The notes: a model not told the origin generated them from the letters alone. Shown: positions 34,452 through 46,061, counted from the first letter of the stretch. The stretch is DNA of 64,000 nt from CAWBJO01 sp963789175 (GCA_963789175.1 CAWBJO010000009.1:186001-250000); one strand, 5' to 3'. Translations and numbers: made by a program.

Positions 34452-36446
34452 TCAAAGAGCCATCGCCAGCTTTCGCGCTTCGAAGATGGCCATGCTGGCT
34501 GTGCGCGCCTGGACGTTGTCGCCGATCGCATGGACGGAGAAGCTCCGATCGTTCGCCAGCTCGCGCTCCAGGGACGAATCCGGCTCGTTGGTCAGGGCCA
34601 GAACGAGGCTGTCGAACTCGCGCTCCTCGCGGTCGCCCGTATAGAGGTTGACGATGGTCGCCGTGCCGTCGCGCCACGACTCGAGGGCGCTCGCCAGCAG
34701 AACCTCTATCCCCATTTTTGCGAACCGCTCGCGTGTCGTATCGCCGGTCGAACTGTAGTCGAGCTGGGCGGCCGCCTTTTCCGACGCGGTCACGATGGTC
34801 ACCAAGTGCCGCTGCTGGGCCAGGTGGAGCGCCGTGCCGGAGGCGGGCCACCAGCCGTTGATATCGTCGAGCAGGAGAACGCGGCTGCCGGGTACGACCG
34901 TGCCTTCGAGGATGTCGTGGACGGTATGGACGTTGGCGTGGTCGGCGCCGGGCAGCCGGTCGAGATGCGGAAAGGCCCGCTGGAAACCGGTCCGCGACGG
35001 TTTCGAGCCGGTGCACAGGATGACTTCGTCGGCGCCGGAGGAGCGAATCTCGTCCGCCGTGATGTCCGTGTTGAGCTCCACCTGGACCTGCAGCTTCCGC
35101 AGCTGCGTCTGGTACCAGTTCAGAAGCCCGCCGATCTCCCCGCGCTCGGGCTGGCCGGCCGCCAGCCGGAACTGTCCACCGAGCTCGCGTGACCGTTCGA
35201 CAAGGCGGACGCGGTGGCCGCGCTCGGCGGCAACGCGCGCCGCCTCGAGCCCGGCAGGGCCGCCGCCGACCACGAGGATCGTCTTGGGTGCAGCGGAGCG
35301 GCCGACCGCGTCGCCGCCCCACTCGTGCTCGCGGGAGACGGAAGGATTGACGAGACAGGCGACGTAGTAGTCGCGCATCCGCCGCCCGAGGCACAGCTGG
35401 TTGCAGGAGATGCACGGGCGGATGTCCTCGGCGCGGCCTTCGCTCGCCTTGCGAGCGAGATGCGGGTCGGCGATCTGTCCCCGGACGATCGACACCAGGT
35501 CGGATTCCCCGGCGGCGAGCACCATCTCGGCATTCTCAGGCGTCTTGACACGCGCCTCCATGGTCACTTTGGCGTGCGTCACGACCTGCTTGAAGGCCGC
35601 CGTGTCGTCGCGGCCCAGAAGCATCTTGTAGTGGAAGCTCGGAACGATCTTGGAAAAATGGTTGAGATAGCTGCCCGTGCCGACGGAGAAGTAGTCGACC
35701 AGGCCGCGCTCGTCGAGATAGCGGACGATCTCCTGCTTGTCGGCGAGGCCGAGGCCGCCCGGATAGGGCTCGGCGCCCGAAATCGTCATGCCGATGATGA
35801 ACGAGTCGCCGTTCTCGCTGCGGATGCGCGAGGTTATTTCCGTGATGAACCGCAGGCGGTTGTCGAGCGCGCCTCCCCATTTGTCGGTGCGCCGGTTGGT
35901 GATGGGGGACCAGAACTGGTCGATGAGGCAGTTGTAGCCCGCGAACAGGTCGGTGCCGTCGAAGCCGGAATCGCGGTCGCGGCGCGCCGCGGCGACGAAG
36001 GCATCGATGAGCTCTTCGATCTCCGCCTCGCTCATGGCGTGGCTTCCCCACGGATCGTGGAAGGAGGGGTAGCCGGAGGGAGACCAGTAGGGCTCCCAGC
36101 TGTTGTCCTGATCGCCGTGCCCCCCGACATGGTAGAGCTGGTGCATCATGACCGTGCCGTGGGCGTGGCAGGCATCGGTGATCTTGCGGAAGTGGGGGAC
36201 GACCTCGTCGCTCTCGGCAAGGAAATTCCCACGAATGAGGACGCCGGTCCGATGCGCCGGGGCGGGCTCCACCACGATCATGGCGGCCCCTCCCCTCGCC
36301 CGCTCGCGGTAGTAGCCGAAGTGACGGGGCCCCGGGATGCCCTCATGGCTCATATTGACCGTATGCGCGCCGAAGACGATGCGGTTCTTGAGCGTGACGT
36401 GGCGGAGCTTGAGGGGCGAGAACAGCGTCGGGTAGGACTGCGTCAT
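34452..36446 (-). CDS. Trimethylamine dehydrogenase / 2,4-dienoyl-CoA reductase-like flavoprotein
   Basis: The 664-residue protein has an N-terminal Old Yellow Enzyme-type FMN barrel (YPTLFSPLKL to about 370) and a [4Fe-4S] cysteine cluster (CISCNQLC plus a later Cys in YYVACLVNP). A C-terminal nucleotide-binding part follows (VVGGGPAGLEAARVAAERG). This architecture is shared by trimethylamine and dimethylamine dehydrogenases and by dienoyl-CoA and NADH oxidases. With a sarcosine-type dehydrogenase downstream in the same direction, a role in N-methyl amine or betaine oxidation is plausible. ATG 36446 gives the usual N-terminus; ATG 36512 would add 22 residues. Confidence 0.83.
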   Translation of the reverse strand: MTQSYPTLFSPLKLRHVTLKNRIVFGAHTVNMSHEGIPGPRHFGYYRERARGGAAMIVVEPAPAHRTGVLIRGNFLAESDEVVPHFRKITDACHAHGTVMMHQLYHVGGHGDQDNSWEPYWSPSGYPSFHDPWGSHAMSEAEIEELIDAFVAAARRDRDSGFDGTDLFAGYNCLIDQFWSPITNRRTDKWGGALDNRLRFITEITSRIRSENGDSFIIGMTISGAEPYPGGLGLADKQEIVRYLDERGLVDYFSVGTGSYLNHFSKIVPSFHYKMLLGRDDTAAFKQVVTHAKVTMEARVKTPENAEMVLAAGESDLVSIVRGQIADPHLARKASEGRAEDIRPCISCNQLCLGRRMRDYYVACLVNPSVSREHEWGGDAVGRSAAPKTILVVGGGPAGLEAARVAAERGHRVRLVERSRELGGQFRLAAGQPERGEIGGLLNWYQTQLRKLQVQVELNTDITADEIRSSGADEVILCTGSKPSRTGFQRAFPHLDRLPGADHANVHTVHDILEGTVVPGSRVLLLDDINGWWPASGTALHLAQQRHLVTIVTASEKAAAQLDYSSTGDTTRERFAKMGIEVLLASALESWRDGTATIVNLYTGDREEREFDSLVLALTNEPDSSLERELANDRSFSVHAIGDNVQARTASMAIFEARKLAMAL

Positions 36447-36552
36447 GGGGCGTTCGACCGAAATCACGGGCGGCGTGGGAGTCGCCGCAGAGTCCGCAAC
36501 CCCGCTCACCATACACCAGCGCCCCGGGGCGTCAAAACGGCGCCGGCGCGGA

Positions 36553-37356
36553 TCACCGGTTATCGTAGCCGCGCCAACGCTCGAAGAGCTTCTCGCCGAT
36601 CAGGCAATCGATGCGCGGCGCCGCGGCCGCCAAACTGCTCGCCTTCATGATCCGAGGCCCGAGCGCGGCGATCTCGAGCACCAGCTTGCGGCGGATGGCG
36701 AGCGCCAGCTGCGACATCTCGTGGACGGGAATGAGGAAGGCGCCGGGCCCGCCGATGACGCAATCCTCGTAGTACACATCGAGGTTCGGGATCGAATACG
36801 GGCCGTAGGCGGATTTGAGCACAATGGGCAGCCCGTTGATGGTGATGCCGGATGCAATGGCATTGGCCCTGACAGGCTCGACCGGGGCGCCGCGATTGTT
36901 CGGGCCGTCGCCCGAAATGTCGATCACCTGGCGCTCGCTCACAAACTCGTTGGCCGAGAAGGCGGCGGTGGCGAAGAGCAGGCTTCCCGATATCGACGTG
37001 CCGCGGTCGCGGGTCGTCGGCCCGGTGGCGAGCCGCCCTGCGAAGGCCCGGGCCGCGGCTTCGCCGTCGAGCACGGTCCAGGGAATGACGGTGACCTGAC
37101 TTTGCGGCCCCGACCACTCCACATAAGTGATGGCGATGCGGCCCAGGGGGCCCGACGCGATCGCCGCCGTCACCTCCGAATGCAGGAACGCGGCCACATA
37201 CCCGTCCCGCTGAACCCGCTGCTCGTCGAGGTCCATGGACCGCGAGACGTCGACGGCCAGGACGAGCTCGAGGTCGACGGCCGTCTCTGCGGAGCGGACG
37301 GGAGCGGCCAGAAGGGGAAGAACGGCCAGAGCGGCGAGCAAAGCATGGGAACGCAT
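36553..37356 (-). CDS. DUF1194 domain secreted VWA-like protein
   Basis: The 267-residue protein has a signal peptide (MRSHALLAALAVLPLLAAPVRS then AET) and a von Willebrand A-like fold with the metal site DVSRSMD near the mature start and SGDGPNN in the middle. DUF1194 proteins are common in alphaproteobacteria and predicted to be periplasmic; none of the neighbours suggests a role. The ATG at 37356 gives the signal peptide directly. It is a single-gene unit at the border between the catabolic region and the core region. Confidence 0.83.
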   Translation of the reverse strand: MRSHALLAALAVLPLLAAPVRSAETAVDLELVLAVDVSRSMDLDEQRVQRDGYVAAFLHSEVTAAIASGPLGRIAITYVEWSGPQSQVTVIPWTVLDGEAAARAFAGRLATGPTTRDRGTSISGSLLFATAAFSANEFVSERQVIDISGDGPNNRGAPVEPVRANAIASGITINGLPIVLKSAYGPYSIPNLDVYYEDCVIGGPGAFLIPVHEMSQLALAIRRKLVLEIAALGPRIMKASSLAAAAPRIDCLIGEKLFERWRGYDNR

Positions 37357-38178
37357 GGATGGCCTCACGGTTTCCTGCAGCGGGAGGCGATCTTTCCCCT
37401 GGACTTTGGCAGGCTTGCGGCAGGCCATGCGGGGGGCCCAGAGGCCCGAGCCCCCAGATGAATCCGGCCCCGAAAACGCAAGAAGGCGCGAGGCTCGCGC
37501 CTCACGCCTTCCCGTTGGGTGAGCGGTGGCAACCGGCGCATTGCACGCGCCCGAAGGCGCGACGCAACAGGCTGATCTCTACACCACCACCGCGGCTTCA
37601 AGGACACATCTACGCGGAACGCAAAGTCCCCTGTGAAGCCCGTGGCACGGTCCCCTTGCGGGGGTCGTGTCATGCCGACGTTGCGGATGAGCCGCCGTTC
37701 GTCGGTGTATCGGCTCGCCAGACCGCGCTACGTATCGCTACCGGCGATCCCATGTGACCGGAGCTGCTCCACGCGAGGTGAAAGGGCTCGTTCATGGGCT
37801 GCGGGTTTCTTCCCCTTCTGGCCGTTGGATGGTCTCTCCACACCTCCGGGGCCCCACAGATGCAGAGAAGTCTGATCCTCACACGCGAACGAGTCGAATC
37901 GCCGAATCGGCTTTTCCACAGGCTCTCCACAGATTCATGCGATGCATGGATCGCTCAACGTATTTTACCGCGAGGTTCTACCTGACTGTTCCTCGAATGA
38001 TCTCGATTTTACCGTTGCGATCGCGGAGCCACAGGACGCAATAGATGTGCTCCCGCTTCACTCGAGAAGTGAATCGTACTAACCGGACCCGGACCGGACA
38101 GGGCGATTGCTCTTGTCACCCAAGGGCAACCGACGCTTTAAACGGCGGCATGGACCGGAATTCGCCAAAGGCAGACAC
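37357..38178. other. Gene-free interval with weak structured elements
   Basis: No open frame in these 822 bp shows protein-like features, and the composition is less GC-rich than the flanks, with an AT-richer part at about 37950-38090. It separates two divergent genes, so it must hold both promoters. Visible elements are a minus-oriented hairpin at 37484-37502, a GGGGGC...GCCCCC hairpin near 37431-37455, and a cluster of CCACAG words at about 37914-37932, including one TTTTCCACA that fits the DnaA-box consensus. I could not match it to tmRNA, RNase P RNA, 6S RNA or a tRNA. Confidence 0.4.
37473..37502 (-). terminator. Possible intrinsic terminator for a leftward transcript
   Basis: On the minus strand the sequence AGGCGCGAG-C-CTCGCGCCT forms an 8-9 bp stem with a minimal loop, followed by TTCTTGCGTTTT. 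The T-run is interrupted, so strength is doubtful. No leftward gene lies between it and the divergent asparaginase gene, so it would end an unannotated transcript or shield the DUF1194 gene. Confidence 0.3.
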
Positions 38179-39183
38179 GTGACCAATCCCATCCTTGCAG
38201 AAGTAACGCGCGGCGGCGTGGTCGAAAGTTTCCATCGCGGCGCCGTGGCGGTGGTCGGTCCCAAAGGGCAGCTGGTGGCCGCAACGGGAGAGATCGACGC
38301 GCCGATCTACCCGCGCTCGGCGATCAAGGCGTTCCAGGCGCTGCCCCTCGTCGAAAGCGGCGCGGCGGACCGCTACGGCTTCACGGACGAGGAGATCTCG
38401 CTCGCCTGCGCGTCGCATGGAGGCGAGCCCGTTCACGTCGAGGTCGCGCGGCGCATGCTCGCCAAGGCCGGCAACGGCGAAGAGCTGCTCGAATGCGGCG
38501 CGCATCCGCCGAGCGATTCCAAGGCCGCGCAGGAGCTGGCGTCCAATGGTCTCGCGCCGCTGCAGGTCCACAACAACTGCTCGGGCAAGCATGCCGGCAT
38601 GCTCGCCGTCGCCGCACATGCGGGCGCGGAAGCGCGCAACTACTCGGCCAAGGCGCATCCCGTGCAGCGCGGCGTGGCCGAGGTTCTCGATCAATTGTGC
38701 GACGTCGAGACCGCCGATCTGCCGTGCGGCGTCGACGGCTGCTCGGTGCCGACCTGGGGAATTCCGCTGCGCAACCTGGGGCTCGGGTTCCAGCGCTTCC
38801 TGTCCGGGGAGACGCTCGCTCCTGAGCGGGCCCGCGCCGCGACGCGCATCACACAAGCGGTTCGCACGCATCCCTACATGGTTGCGGGGCGAAAGCGATT
38901 CTGCACAGCCCTCATGGAAGCGGTGCCGCGTGCCTTCGTGAAGACCGGGGCCGAGGGCGTCTTCTGCGGCGGAGTCGCACATGCGGGCATCGGGATCGCG
39001 CTTAAATGCGACGACGGCACCTATCGGGCATCGGAAATTGCCATGGCGGCGGTGCTCCTCAGCCTGGATGCCTGGACCGAGGCGGAGCGTGAGGCGCTGT
39101 CGCGCTTCGCAAGCCACGAGCTGTTCAACTGGCGGCGGATTCCGACGGGCACGATCACCTCGACCTACGGACGAAGCCTCTGA
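38179..39183 (+). CDS. L-asparaginase, R. etli type (asparaginase II family)
   Basis: This 334-residue protein of the Rhizobium etli AnsA-type family is unrelated to E. coli-type asparaginases. Landmarks are RGGVVESFHRGAV at the start, the S-x-x-K motif in YPRSAIKAFQ, ACASHGGE and HNNCSGKHAGML, plus FCGGVAHAG late in the chain. It hydrolyses asparagine to aspartate and ammonia in the cytoplasm. GTG at 38179 is used, with AAAGG 8 bp upstream; earlier TTG starts add an odd basic leader. It abuts the convergent methylmalonyl-CoA mutase operon with no gap. Confidence 0.87.
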   Translation: MTNPILAEVTRGGVVESFHRGAVAVVGPKGQLVAATGEIDAPIYPRSAIKAFQALPLVESGAADRYGFTDEEISLACASHGGEPVHVEVARRMLAKAGNGEELLECGAHPPSDSKAAQELASNGLAPLQVHNNCSGKHAGMLAVAAHAGAEARNYSAKAHPVQRGVAEVLDQLCDVETADLPCGVDGCSVPTWGIPLRNLGLGFQRFLSGETLAPERARAATRITQAVRTHPYMVAGRKRFCTALMEAVPRAFVKTGAEGVFCGGVAHAGIGIALKCDDGTYRASEIAMAAVLLSLDAWTEAEREALSRFASHELFNWRRIPTGTITSTYGRSL

Positions 39184-41343
<2,160 letters not shown>

Positions 41344-41346
41344 GGT

Positions 41347-43080
41347 TTAGCTCCCCCCGATCCCGAGCTCGGCGTGGAGACGCCTGACGAAGGCCAGCGC
41401 ATCCGGCGGCGGACCGTCGATGACCCAGCCGGCGCCGGCGGCCTCCAGGGCAGCGACGGCGATCCCTTTCCATCGTGCCGTGCCGGACGCGCAGATGGCC
41501 ACGATCGATGCGCCGGACGCCTTGAAGGCCGCAACGGCTTCGGCCGCCGTCGTGTACGGGGCCGGCGCCGTGCAGTCCACGCCGGCGATGGCGAGCAGGT
41601 TGCGCATACTGGTGGCAGCGGTGCCGTGGTCGGCTGCCGTTCCGAGAGTGGCGAGAAAGACGCGCGGCCTTGCCGGCAACCGCTCGGCCGCGGCTCGCAG
41701 GCGCTCGAAAACTTCCGCATCGCGCATTCCCCATCCTGCGGCGGCTGAGGCTTCGGGGGCTACTTCATCCGCTTCGACAAAGACCGTCGATCCGAGGATC
41801 GGCCGTTCACGAGTCGCAATGCGGCGATGGCGTTCGGTGGCGGCGCCGGCCATGGCCTTGCGAACGAAGCCCGACCGGAGGGCGGTCAGGATGCCGCCTT
41901 CCGCCTCGATGGATTGGAAGAAGGACCATGCCCGCGAGGCGAGCTCGGCCGTGAGCGAATCGACGTATGCGGAACCGGCAACCGGATCGTCGACGCGATG
42001 AAGACCGCATTCGGCCTGGAGAATGTTTTGGATATTGCGTGCCATGCGGCGCGCGAAGCCATCGGCGAGACCGTTGACGGCGGTATGCGGGAGCACGGCG
42101 ATGGAGTCGGCCCCGCCGACCCCGGCAGCGAAGCACGCGGCAAGCATTCGCAGCATGTTGGTGTGGACATCGTAGCGCGTCAGCATGCGCCACGACGTCT
42201 CGCCGTGAAGGTGCAGGGGCGCGGGAGCGAGGGCGCTTGAGGAGAGCACCTGCCGCCAGAGCAGCCGCATGGCACGGAACTTGGCAATGCTCAGGAACAC
42301 GTCGGCATCGGCGGCGAGCGTGACGCCGACGGCGCGCGCCAACTTGTCGTCGTCGAGGTCGGTCGACAGGCAGCGGAGGTAGTAGACGGCAACGGCAAGC
42401 ACGGCGCCGAGCTCCTGTGCTTCGCCGGCTCCCTGCTCATGGAACGGACGTCCATCCGCCTCGACGAACGGCCCGCGATATTCCCCGCTCAGCGACTTCA
42501 CGGCGGCAACGACATCGGCGCCCGCCGCTTCCAGATCGCCATGCCCCGCCGCGAGGCTGCTGCCGATCGGATCCAGCGCAAAGGAGACGTCGAGCCGCTC
42601 CGGGTTGAGGCTGCGGGCCGCGACGAGGGTGCGAAAGGCATCCGCGGCTTCGGGCCCGCGCCGCCCGGCTTCGAGCCGCAGCGCGATGGCATGAAGCTCG
42701 ACATCGCGCAGGGCAGCCGAGAGCGTGCGGGCATCGGCGTCCGCCATGCCGAAGCCGCGGGCCGGGACGGCGCCGGCGAACGTCAGGACGAGACCCGTGG
42801 CCCCCCCGGCGAGATCTTCCAGCGCCGCCTCGTTGGCAGGCGCGATATCCGGGTGGTCGATCCGCTGCATGATCGTCCAGGGCCGGGCTGCCGACCGGCG
42901 CCGGGGAACGGCGAGGGGCACGGGCTCGGTGTAGAGCGGCGCGATGCGAATGCCCTCGGCCGTCAGGACGGACAGGTCATCCGGCTCGCGTCCCGGCACG
43001 AGGCTCCCCACCCTGGCGAGCCAATCGTTCAAGACGGCCTCAGGAAAATCGCCCGCCAGAGTGAGCGGCTGCTCAGACAT
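41347..43080 (-). CDS. mutA: Methylmalonyl-CoA mutase, small (non-catalytic) subunit
   Basis: This 577-residue homologue of the large subunit has a degenerate C-terminal domain: the cobalt-binding DxHxxG is replaced by a stretch around LGTAADHGTAAT. That is the pattern of the structural subunit in heterodimeric mutases. The barrel part still shows PWTIMQRIDHPD and HGETSWRMLTRYDVHTNMLR. It precedes the large subunit with 3 bp between stop and start, and its ATG at 43080 overlaps the stop of the small upstream gene by 8 bp. Confidence 0.9.
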   Translation of the reverse strand: MSEQPLTLAGDFPEAVLNDWLARVGSLVPGREPDDLSVLTAEGIRIAPLYTEPVPLAVPRRRSAARPWTIMQRIDHPDIAPANEAALEDLAGGATGLVLTFAGAVPARGFGMADADARTLSAALRDVELHAIALRLEAGRRGPEAADAFRTLVAARSLNPERLDVSFALDPIGSSLAAGHGDLEAAGADVVAAVKSLSGEYRGPFVEADGRPFHEQGAGEAQELGAVLAVAVYYLRCLSTDLDDDKLARAVGVTLAADADVFLSIAKFRAMRLLWRQVLSSSALAPAPLHLHGETSWRMLTRYDVHTNMLRMLAACFAAGVGGADSIAVLPHTAVNGLADGFARRMARNIQNILQAECGLHRVDDPVAGSAYVDSLTAELASRAWSFFQSIEAEGGILTALRSGFVRKAMAGAATERHRRIATRERPILGSTVFVEADEVAPEASAAAGWGMRDAEVFERLRAAAERLPARPRVFLATLGTAADHGTAATSMRNLLAIAGVDCTAPAPYTTAAEAVAAFKASGASIVAICASGTARWKGIAVAALEAAGAGWVIDGPPPDALAFVRRLHAELGIGGS

Positions 43081-43453
43081 AGCTCGAAAGGCCCGGTATG
43101 GAGCCTGCGACGTCGCGCACGAGGGCGTCCCCCGCCTTCTCCTTCGCATAGTCGAGGACTTCGCCGCCGAGAGTCTTGATCTGCGCCATGGAAAGGCCGG
43201 CCGACTGCAGCTGGGAGACGGCGAGGAGCGGCGCGCCCATCAAGCCGCCGCCAAGACGGCCGAGCAGGCCCGAGGACGTCGCGCCGTGCCGGTCGGCCAG
43301 CGCCGCGGCACCGGGGAGCTTGGCGAACAGAGCCTCGACCTTGTCGGCCTTGCCTTGCGACCGGATCAAAGCCAACGTGATGCCCAATGCCGTTTCGGCG
43401 CGATCCTCGGCAAGGCCGGTCGCTTGCGAGATCCTGTCGATCAGTTGGCGCAT
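43073..43453 (-). CDS. Small DUF2780/DUF2267-like helical protein
   Basis: The 126-residue protein starts MRQLIDRISQATGLAEDRAE and continues with a short-helix repeat (LALIRSQGKADKVEALFAKLPGAAAL), then a glycine-rich stretch GLLGRLGGGLMGA and a final amphipathic helix. This arrangement resembles small DUF2780/DUF2267-type proteins of unknown function. It overlaps the mutase small-subunit gene by 8 bp and is likely co-transcribed with it. It is divergent from the HerA-like ATPase gene 88 bp away. Confidence 0.72.
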   Translation of the reverse strand: MRQLIDRISQATGLAEDRAETALGITLALIRSQGKADKVEALFAKLPGAAALADRHGATSSGLLGRLGGGLMGAPLLAVSQLQSAGLSMAQIKTLGGEVLDYAKEKAGDALVRDVAGSIPGLSSYV

Positions 43454-43540
43454 GGCGGGCTCGTTCCGTCGTTTGCCTTGGGCAACCGATTCATAGCAGA
43501 TTCCGGCGAAGCAGCTGATTGTCAAGGAATGAGCGGGGAC

Positions 43541-45031
43541 ATGGAAGAGAATTCGATCTTCATCGGCAAGAGCGACAAGGCGGAAGCCCTGTTCCTCCCG
43601 ATGACCAACCGTCACGGCCTCATCACCGGCGCGACCGGAACGGGCAAGACGGTCACGCTGCAGATCCTGGCCGAAGGCCTGTCGGCCAGGGGCGTCCCGG
43701 TCTTCGCCGCCGACATCAAGGGCGATCTGTCCGGCATCGCCGCCAAGGGCGAGCCTAAGGACTTTCTCATCGAGCGGGCCGGCAAGATCGGCCTCGCCGA
43801 CTACCAGTTCGCGGCCTCGCCGACGATCTTCTGGGACCTGTTCGGCGAACGCGGGCATCCGGTGCGCGCGACGATGACGGAAATGGGACCGGTGCTGCTG
43901 TCGCGGCTGCTCGGACTTTCGGAAGCCCAGGAAGGCGCGCTCAACATCTGCTTCAAGCTCGCCGATGACGAGGGGCTGGCGCTTCTCGACCTCAAGGACC
44001 TGCGGGCGCTGCTCAACGACCTCGCCGAGCGCGGCAAGGAGATCCGCACCCAGTACGGCAATGCCGCTTCGACCACAATCGGGTCGATCGTGAGGCGGCT
44101 CGTGGTGCTCGAACAGCAGGGCGCGGAGAACTTCTTCGGAGAGCCGGCGCTCGACATCAGCGACTTCATGCGCACGACGCGCGACGGGCGCGGCTACGTC
44201 AGCGTCTTCGCCGCCGACAAGCTGATGGGGGCGCCGCAGCTCTACGCCACGTTCCTGCTGTGGCTCCTGTCGGAAATCTTCGAATCCCTGCCGGAGGTCG
44301 GCGACCCCGCCAAGCCGACGCTCGTCTTCTTCTTCGACGAAGCACATCTCCTGTTCGCCGACGCGCCACCCGGCCTGCTCCAGAAGATCGAGCAGGTCGT
44401 CAAGCTGGTGCGCTCGAAGGGCGTCGGCGTCTATTTCGTCACCCAGAATCCCCTCGACATTCCCGACAGCGTCCTGGCGCAGCTCGGCAACCGTATCCAG
44501 CATGCGCTGCGGGCCTATACGCCGCGCGACCAGAAGGCGGTGCGGACGGCGGCGGAGACTTTCCGCCCCAATCCGAAGTTCGAGACCGAAAAGGCCATCA
44601 CCGAGCTCGGGGTCGGCGAGGCGCTCGTGTCCGTCCTCGATCTCAAAGGCGTGCCGACGATGGTGGAGCGCACCCTCATCCGCCCGCCGTCCGGCCGGCT
44701 CGGGCCGATCCTGGATCCGGAGCGGCAGGCGGTGATGGCGGAAAGCCCGGTCGCCAACCAGTATGAGAAAGCCGTCGACCGCGAGTCGGCCGCCGAGCTC
44801 CTTGCCCGCCGCGCCGCCGCAGCGACGCGCGGCGAGGCGCAGCCGCCGCGGGCCGAGACGGCAGAGCAGCGGTCGCGACCGGCGAGCGCGCCGCGGCCCA
44901 GGGAATCGGCCACCGACCGCTTCGTCAAGAACGTCGCCGGGAGCGTCGGTCGGCAGGTCGGAAGCATGGTGGCGCGGCAGGTCGGCAATGCCATCGTGCG
45001 CGGCATCCTGGGCGGCCTCCTGAAGCGGTAA
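43541..45031 (+). CDS. HerA-like ATPase (DUF853 family)
   Basis: The 496-residue FtsK/HerA superfamily ATPase has Walker A GATGTGKT (about 29-36), Walker B LVFFFDEAHLLF and a sensor-like FVTQNPLDIPD. A low-complexity tail rich in Ala/Arg/Glu ends in a glycine/valine-rich segment (GSVGRQVGSMVARQVG). Members of this family are predicted DNA translocases of uncertain role. ATG 43541 is used; an in-frame ATG at 43529 is immediately next to an AAGGA and cannot be excluded. It is convergent with the AstE-like gene. Confidence 0.86.
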   Translation: MEENSIFIGKSDKAEALFLPMTNRHGLITGATGTGKTVTLQILAEGLSARGVPVFAADIKGDLSGIAAKGEPKDFLIERAGKIGLADYQFAASPTIFWDLFGERGHPVRATMTEMGPVLLSRLLGLSEAQEGALNICFKLADDEGLALLDLKDLRALLNDLAERGKEIRTQYGNAASTTIGSIVRRLVVLEQQGAENFFGEPALDISDFMRTTRDGRGYVSVFAADKLMGAPQLYATFLLWLLSEIFESLPEVGDPAKPTLVFFFDEAHLLFADAPPGLLQKIEQVVKLVRSKGVGVYFVTQNPLDIPDSVLAQLGNRIQHALRAYTPRDQKAVRTAAETFRPNPKFETEKAITELGVGEALVSVLDLKGVPTMVERTLIRPPSGRLGPILDPERQAVMAESPVANQYEKAVDRESAAELLARRAAAATRGEAQPPRAETAEQRSRPASAPRPRESATDRFVKNVAGSVGRQVGSMVARQVGNAIVRGILGGLLKR

Positions 45032-45036
45032 GGCGG

Positions 45037-46056
45037 CTAGATGATCTCGTCCTCGTCGGGCAGCGGCACGTACTGCGCCGCTTCGATGGTCGCCGCGGCG
45101 CCCGGGTACTCCGCGCGGGCAAGATGGAAGAGCGCATCGCCGCGGTTGACGACGGGAAGGTGCGACTGGCCGATGATGATACCGGTCTCGGGGGCCCGGA
45201 CCGGCACTTCGAGCTCGCCGAAGGGATCGGAGATGACACCGATGACGTCGCCCGGCTTCGCCCAGTCGCCGATGCGGAAGTGGCTGCGGAAGATGCCGCC
45301 CTCGGGGGCCCGCAACCACAGGCTCGCATAGGAGACCGTCGGCGGGGCCGACGGCGGCGCCGGTTCGGCATCGAGCATGCCGATGCGGTGCATGATGCGC
45401 TGGCAGCCCGCCACGGCCGCCTCGATGGCGGATTCGTCGAAGCGCAAGGCCTCGCCGCCTTCATAGACGAGGACGCGGACGCCACGCTCGAGCGCGCATT
45501 TGCGGAGCGAGCCATCGCGGAGCTTCGAAACCAGCACCACCGGCGCACCGAACGTGTTGGCCAGCACGAGCAGTTCGTCGTTGTCGGGGCTGATGCGGAT
45601 CTGCGGCAGATTGATCCGGTGCAGCGCCGCCGAGTGGATGTCGATGCCGTAGTCGCAGCGCAGGACCACCTCGCGCATGAGGAGATCGGCAAGGACGCTC
45701 GCCAGCGAGCCCTGGTCGGAGCCGGGGAAAGAGCGGTTGAGATCGCGGCGGTCGGGCATGTAACGAGAATGAGCGATCATGCCGAAGGCGTTGACGATGG
45801 GCACGGTCAGGAGCGTGCCGGCGAGCCCCTTCAGCTTCGGATCGACGAGGAGACGGCGCACCACTTCGACGCCCATGATCTCGTCGCCGTGGACGACGCC
45901 GCTCACGAACATCGCCGGGCCCGGCCGCTCGCCGTGCACGACATGGACGGGAAGCGAGATGGGTGTGTGATTGGACAGCACGCTGACATGGAGATCGACC
46001 GACCGCCGGGCACCGGGCTCGACGCGATGGCCGCCGATTTCGAAGGGTTCGCGCAT
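45037..46056 (-). CDS. Succinylglutamate desuccinylase/aspartoacylase family protein
   Basis: The 339-residue zinc carboxypeptidase-like deacylase has ligand motifs GVVHGDEIMGVE (HxxE) and DIHSAALHR, with DRRDLNRSFPG nearby. The C-terminal part (about 240-339) resembles a biotinyl/lipoyl-type beta barrel, as in other AstE/AspA-like proteins. It would cleave an N-acyl or glutamyl-like amide. It is the third gene of an operon with a RimK-type ligase and an aspartic-type peptidase, 5 bp after RimK. That grouping suggests addition and removal of an amino-acid modification rather than arginine catabolism. Confidence 0.85.
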   Translation of the reverse strand: MREPFEIGGHRVEPGARRSVDLHVSVLSNHTPISLPVHVVHGERPGPAMFVSGVVHGDEIMGVEVVRRLLVDPKLKGLAGTLLTVPIVNAFGMIAHSRYMPDRRDLNRSFPGSDQGSLASVLADLLMREVVLRCDYGIDIHSAALHRINLPQIRISPDNDELLVLANTFGAPVVLVSKLRDGSLRKCALERGVRVLVYEGGEALRFDESAIEAAVAGCQRIMHRIGMLDAEPAPPSAPPTVSYASLWLRAPEGGIFRSHFRIGDWAKPGDVIGVISDPFGELEVPVRAPETGIIIGQSHLPVVNRGDALFHLARAEYPGAAATIEAAQYVPLPDEDEII

Positions 46057-46061
46057 GCGGC

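Noticed and set aside
186..36446. Genomic island inserted by an integrase or transposon
   Set aside because: No integrase, transposase, tRNA edge, direct-repeat boundary or abrupt composition change is visible; the locus is accessory in content only.
37440..37860. tmRNA, RNase P RNA or 6S RNA in the gene-free interval
   Set aside because: I searched by eye for the tmRNA tag and acceptor-stem patterns and for conserved RNase P blocks on both strands and found none.
37911..37935. Replication origin suggested by TTTTCCACA and a following CTCCACA
   Set aside because: Only one word fits the DnaA-box consensus, there is no dnaA, hemE, repABC or parAB nearby, and the AT-rich part is short. Kept only as a note on the gene-free interval.
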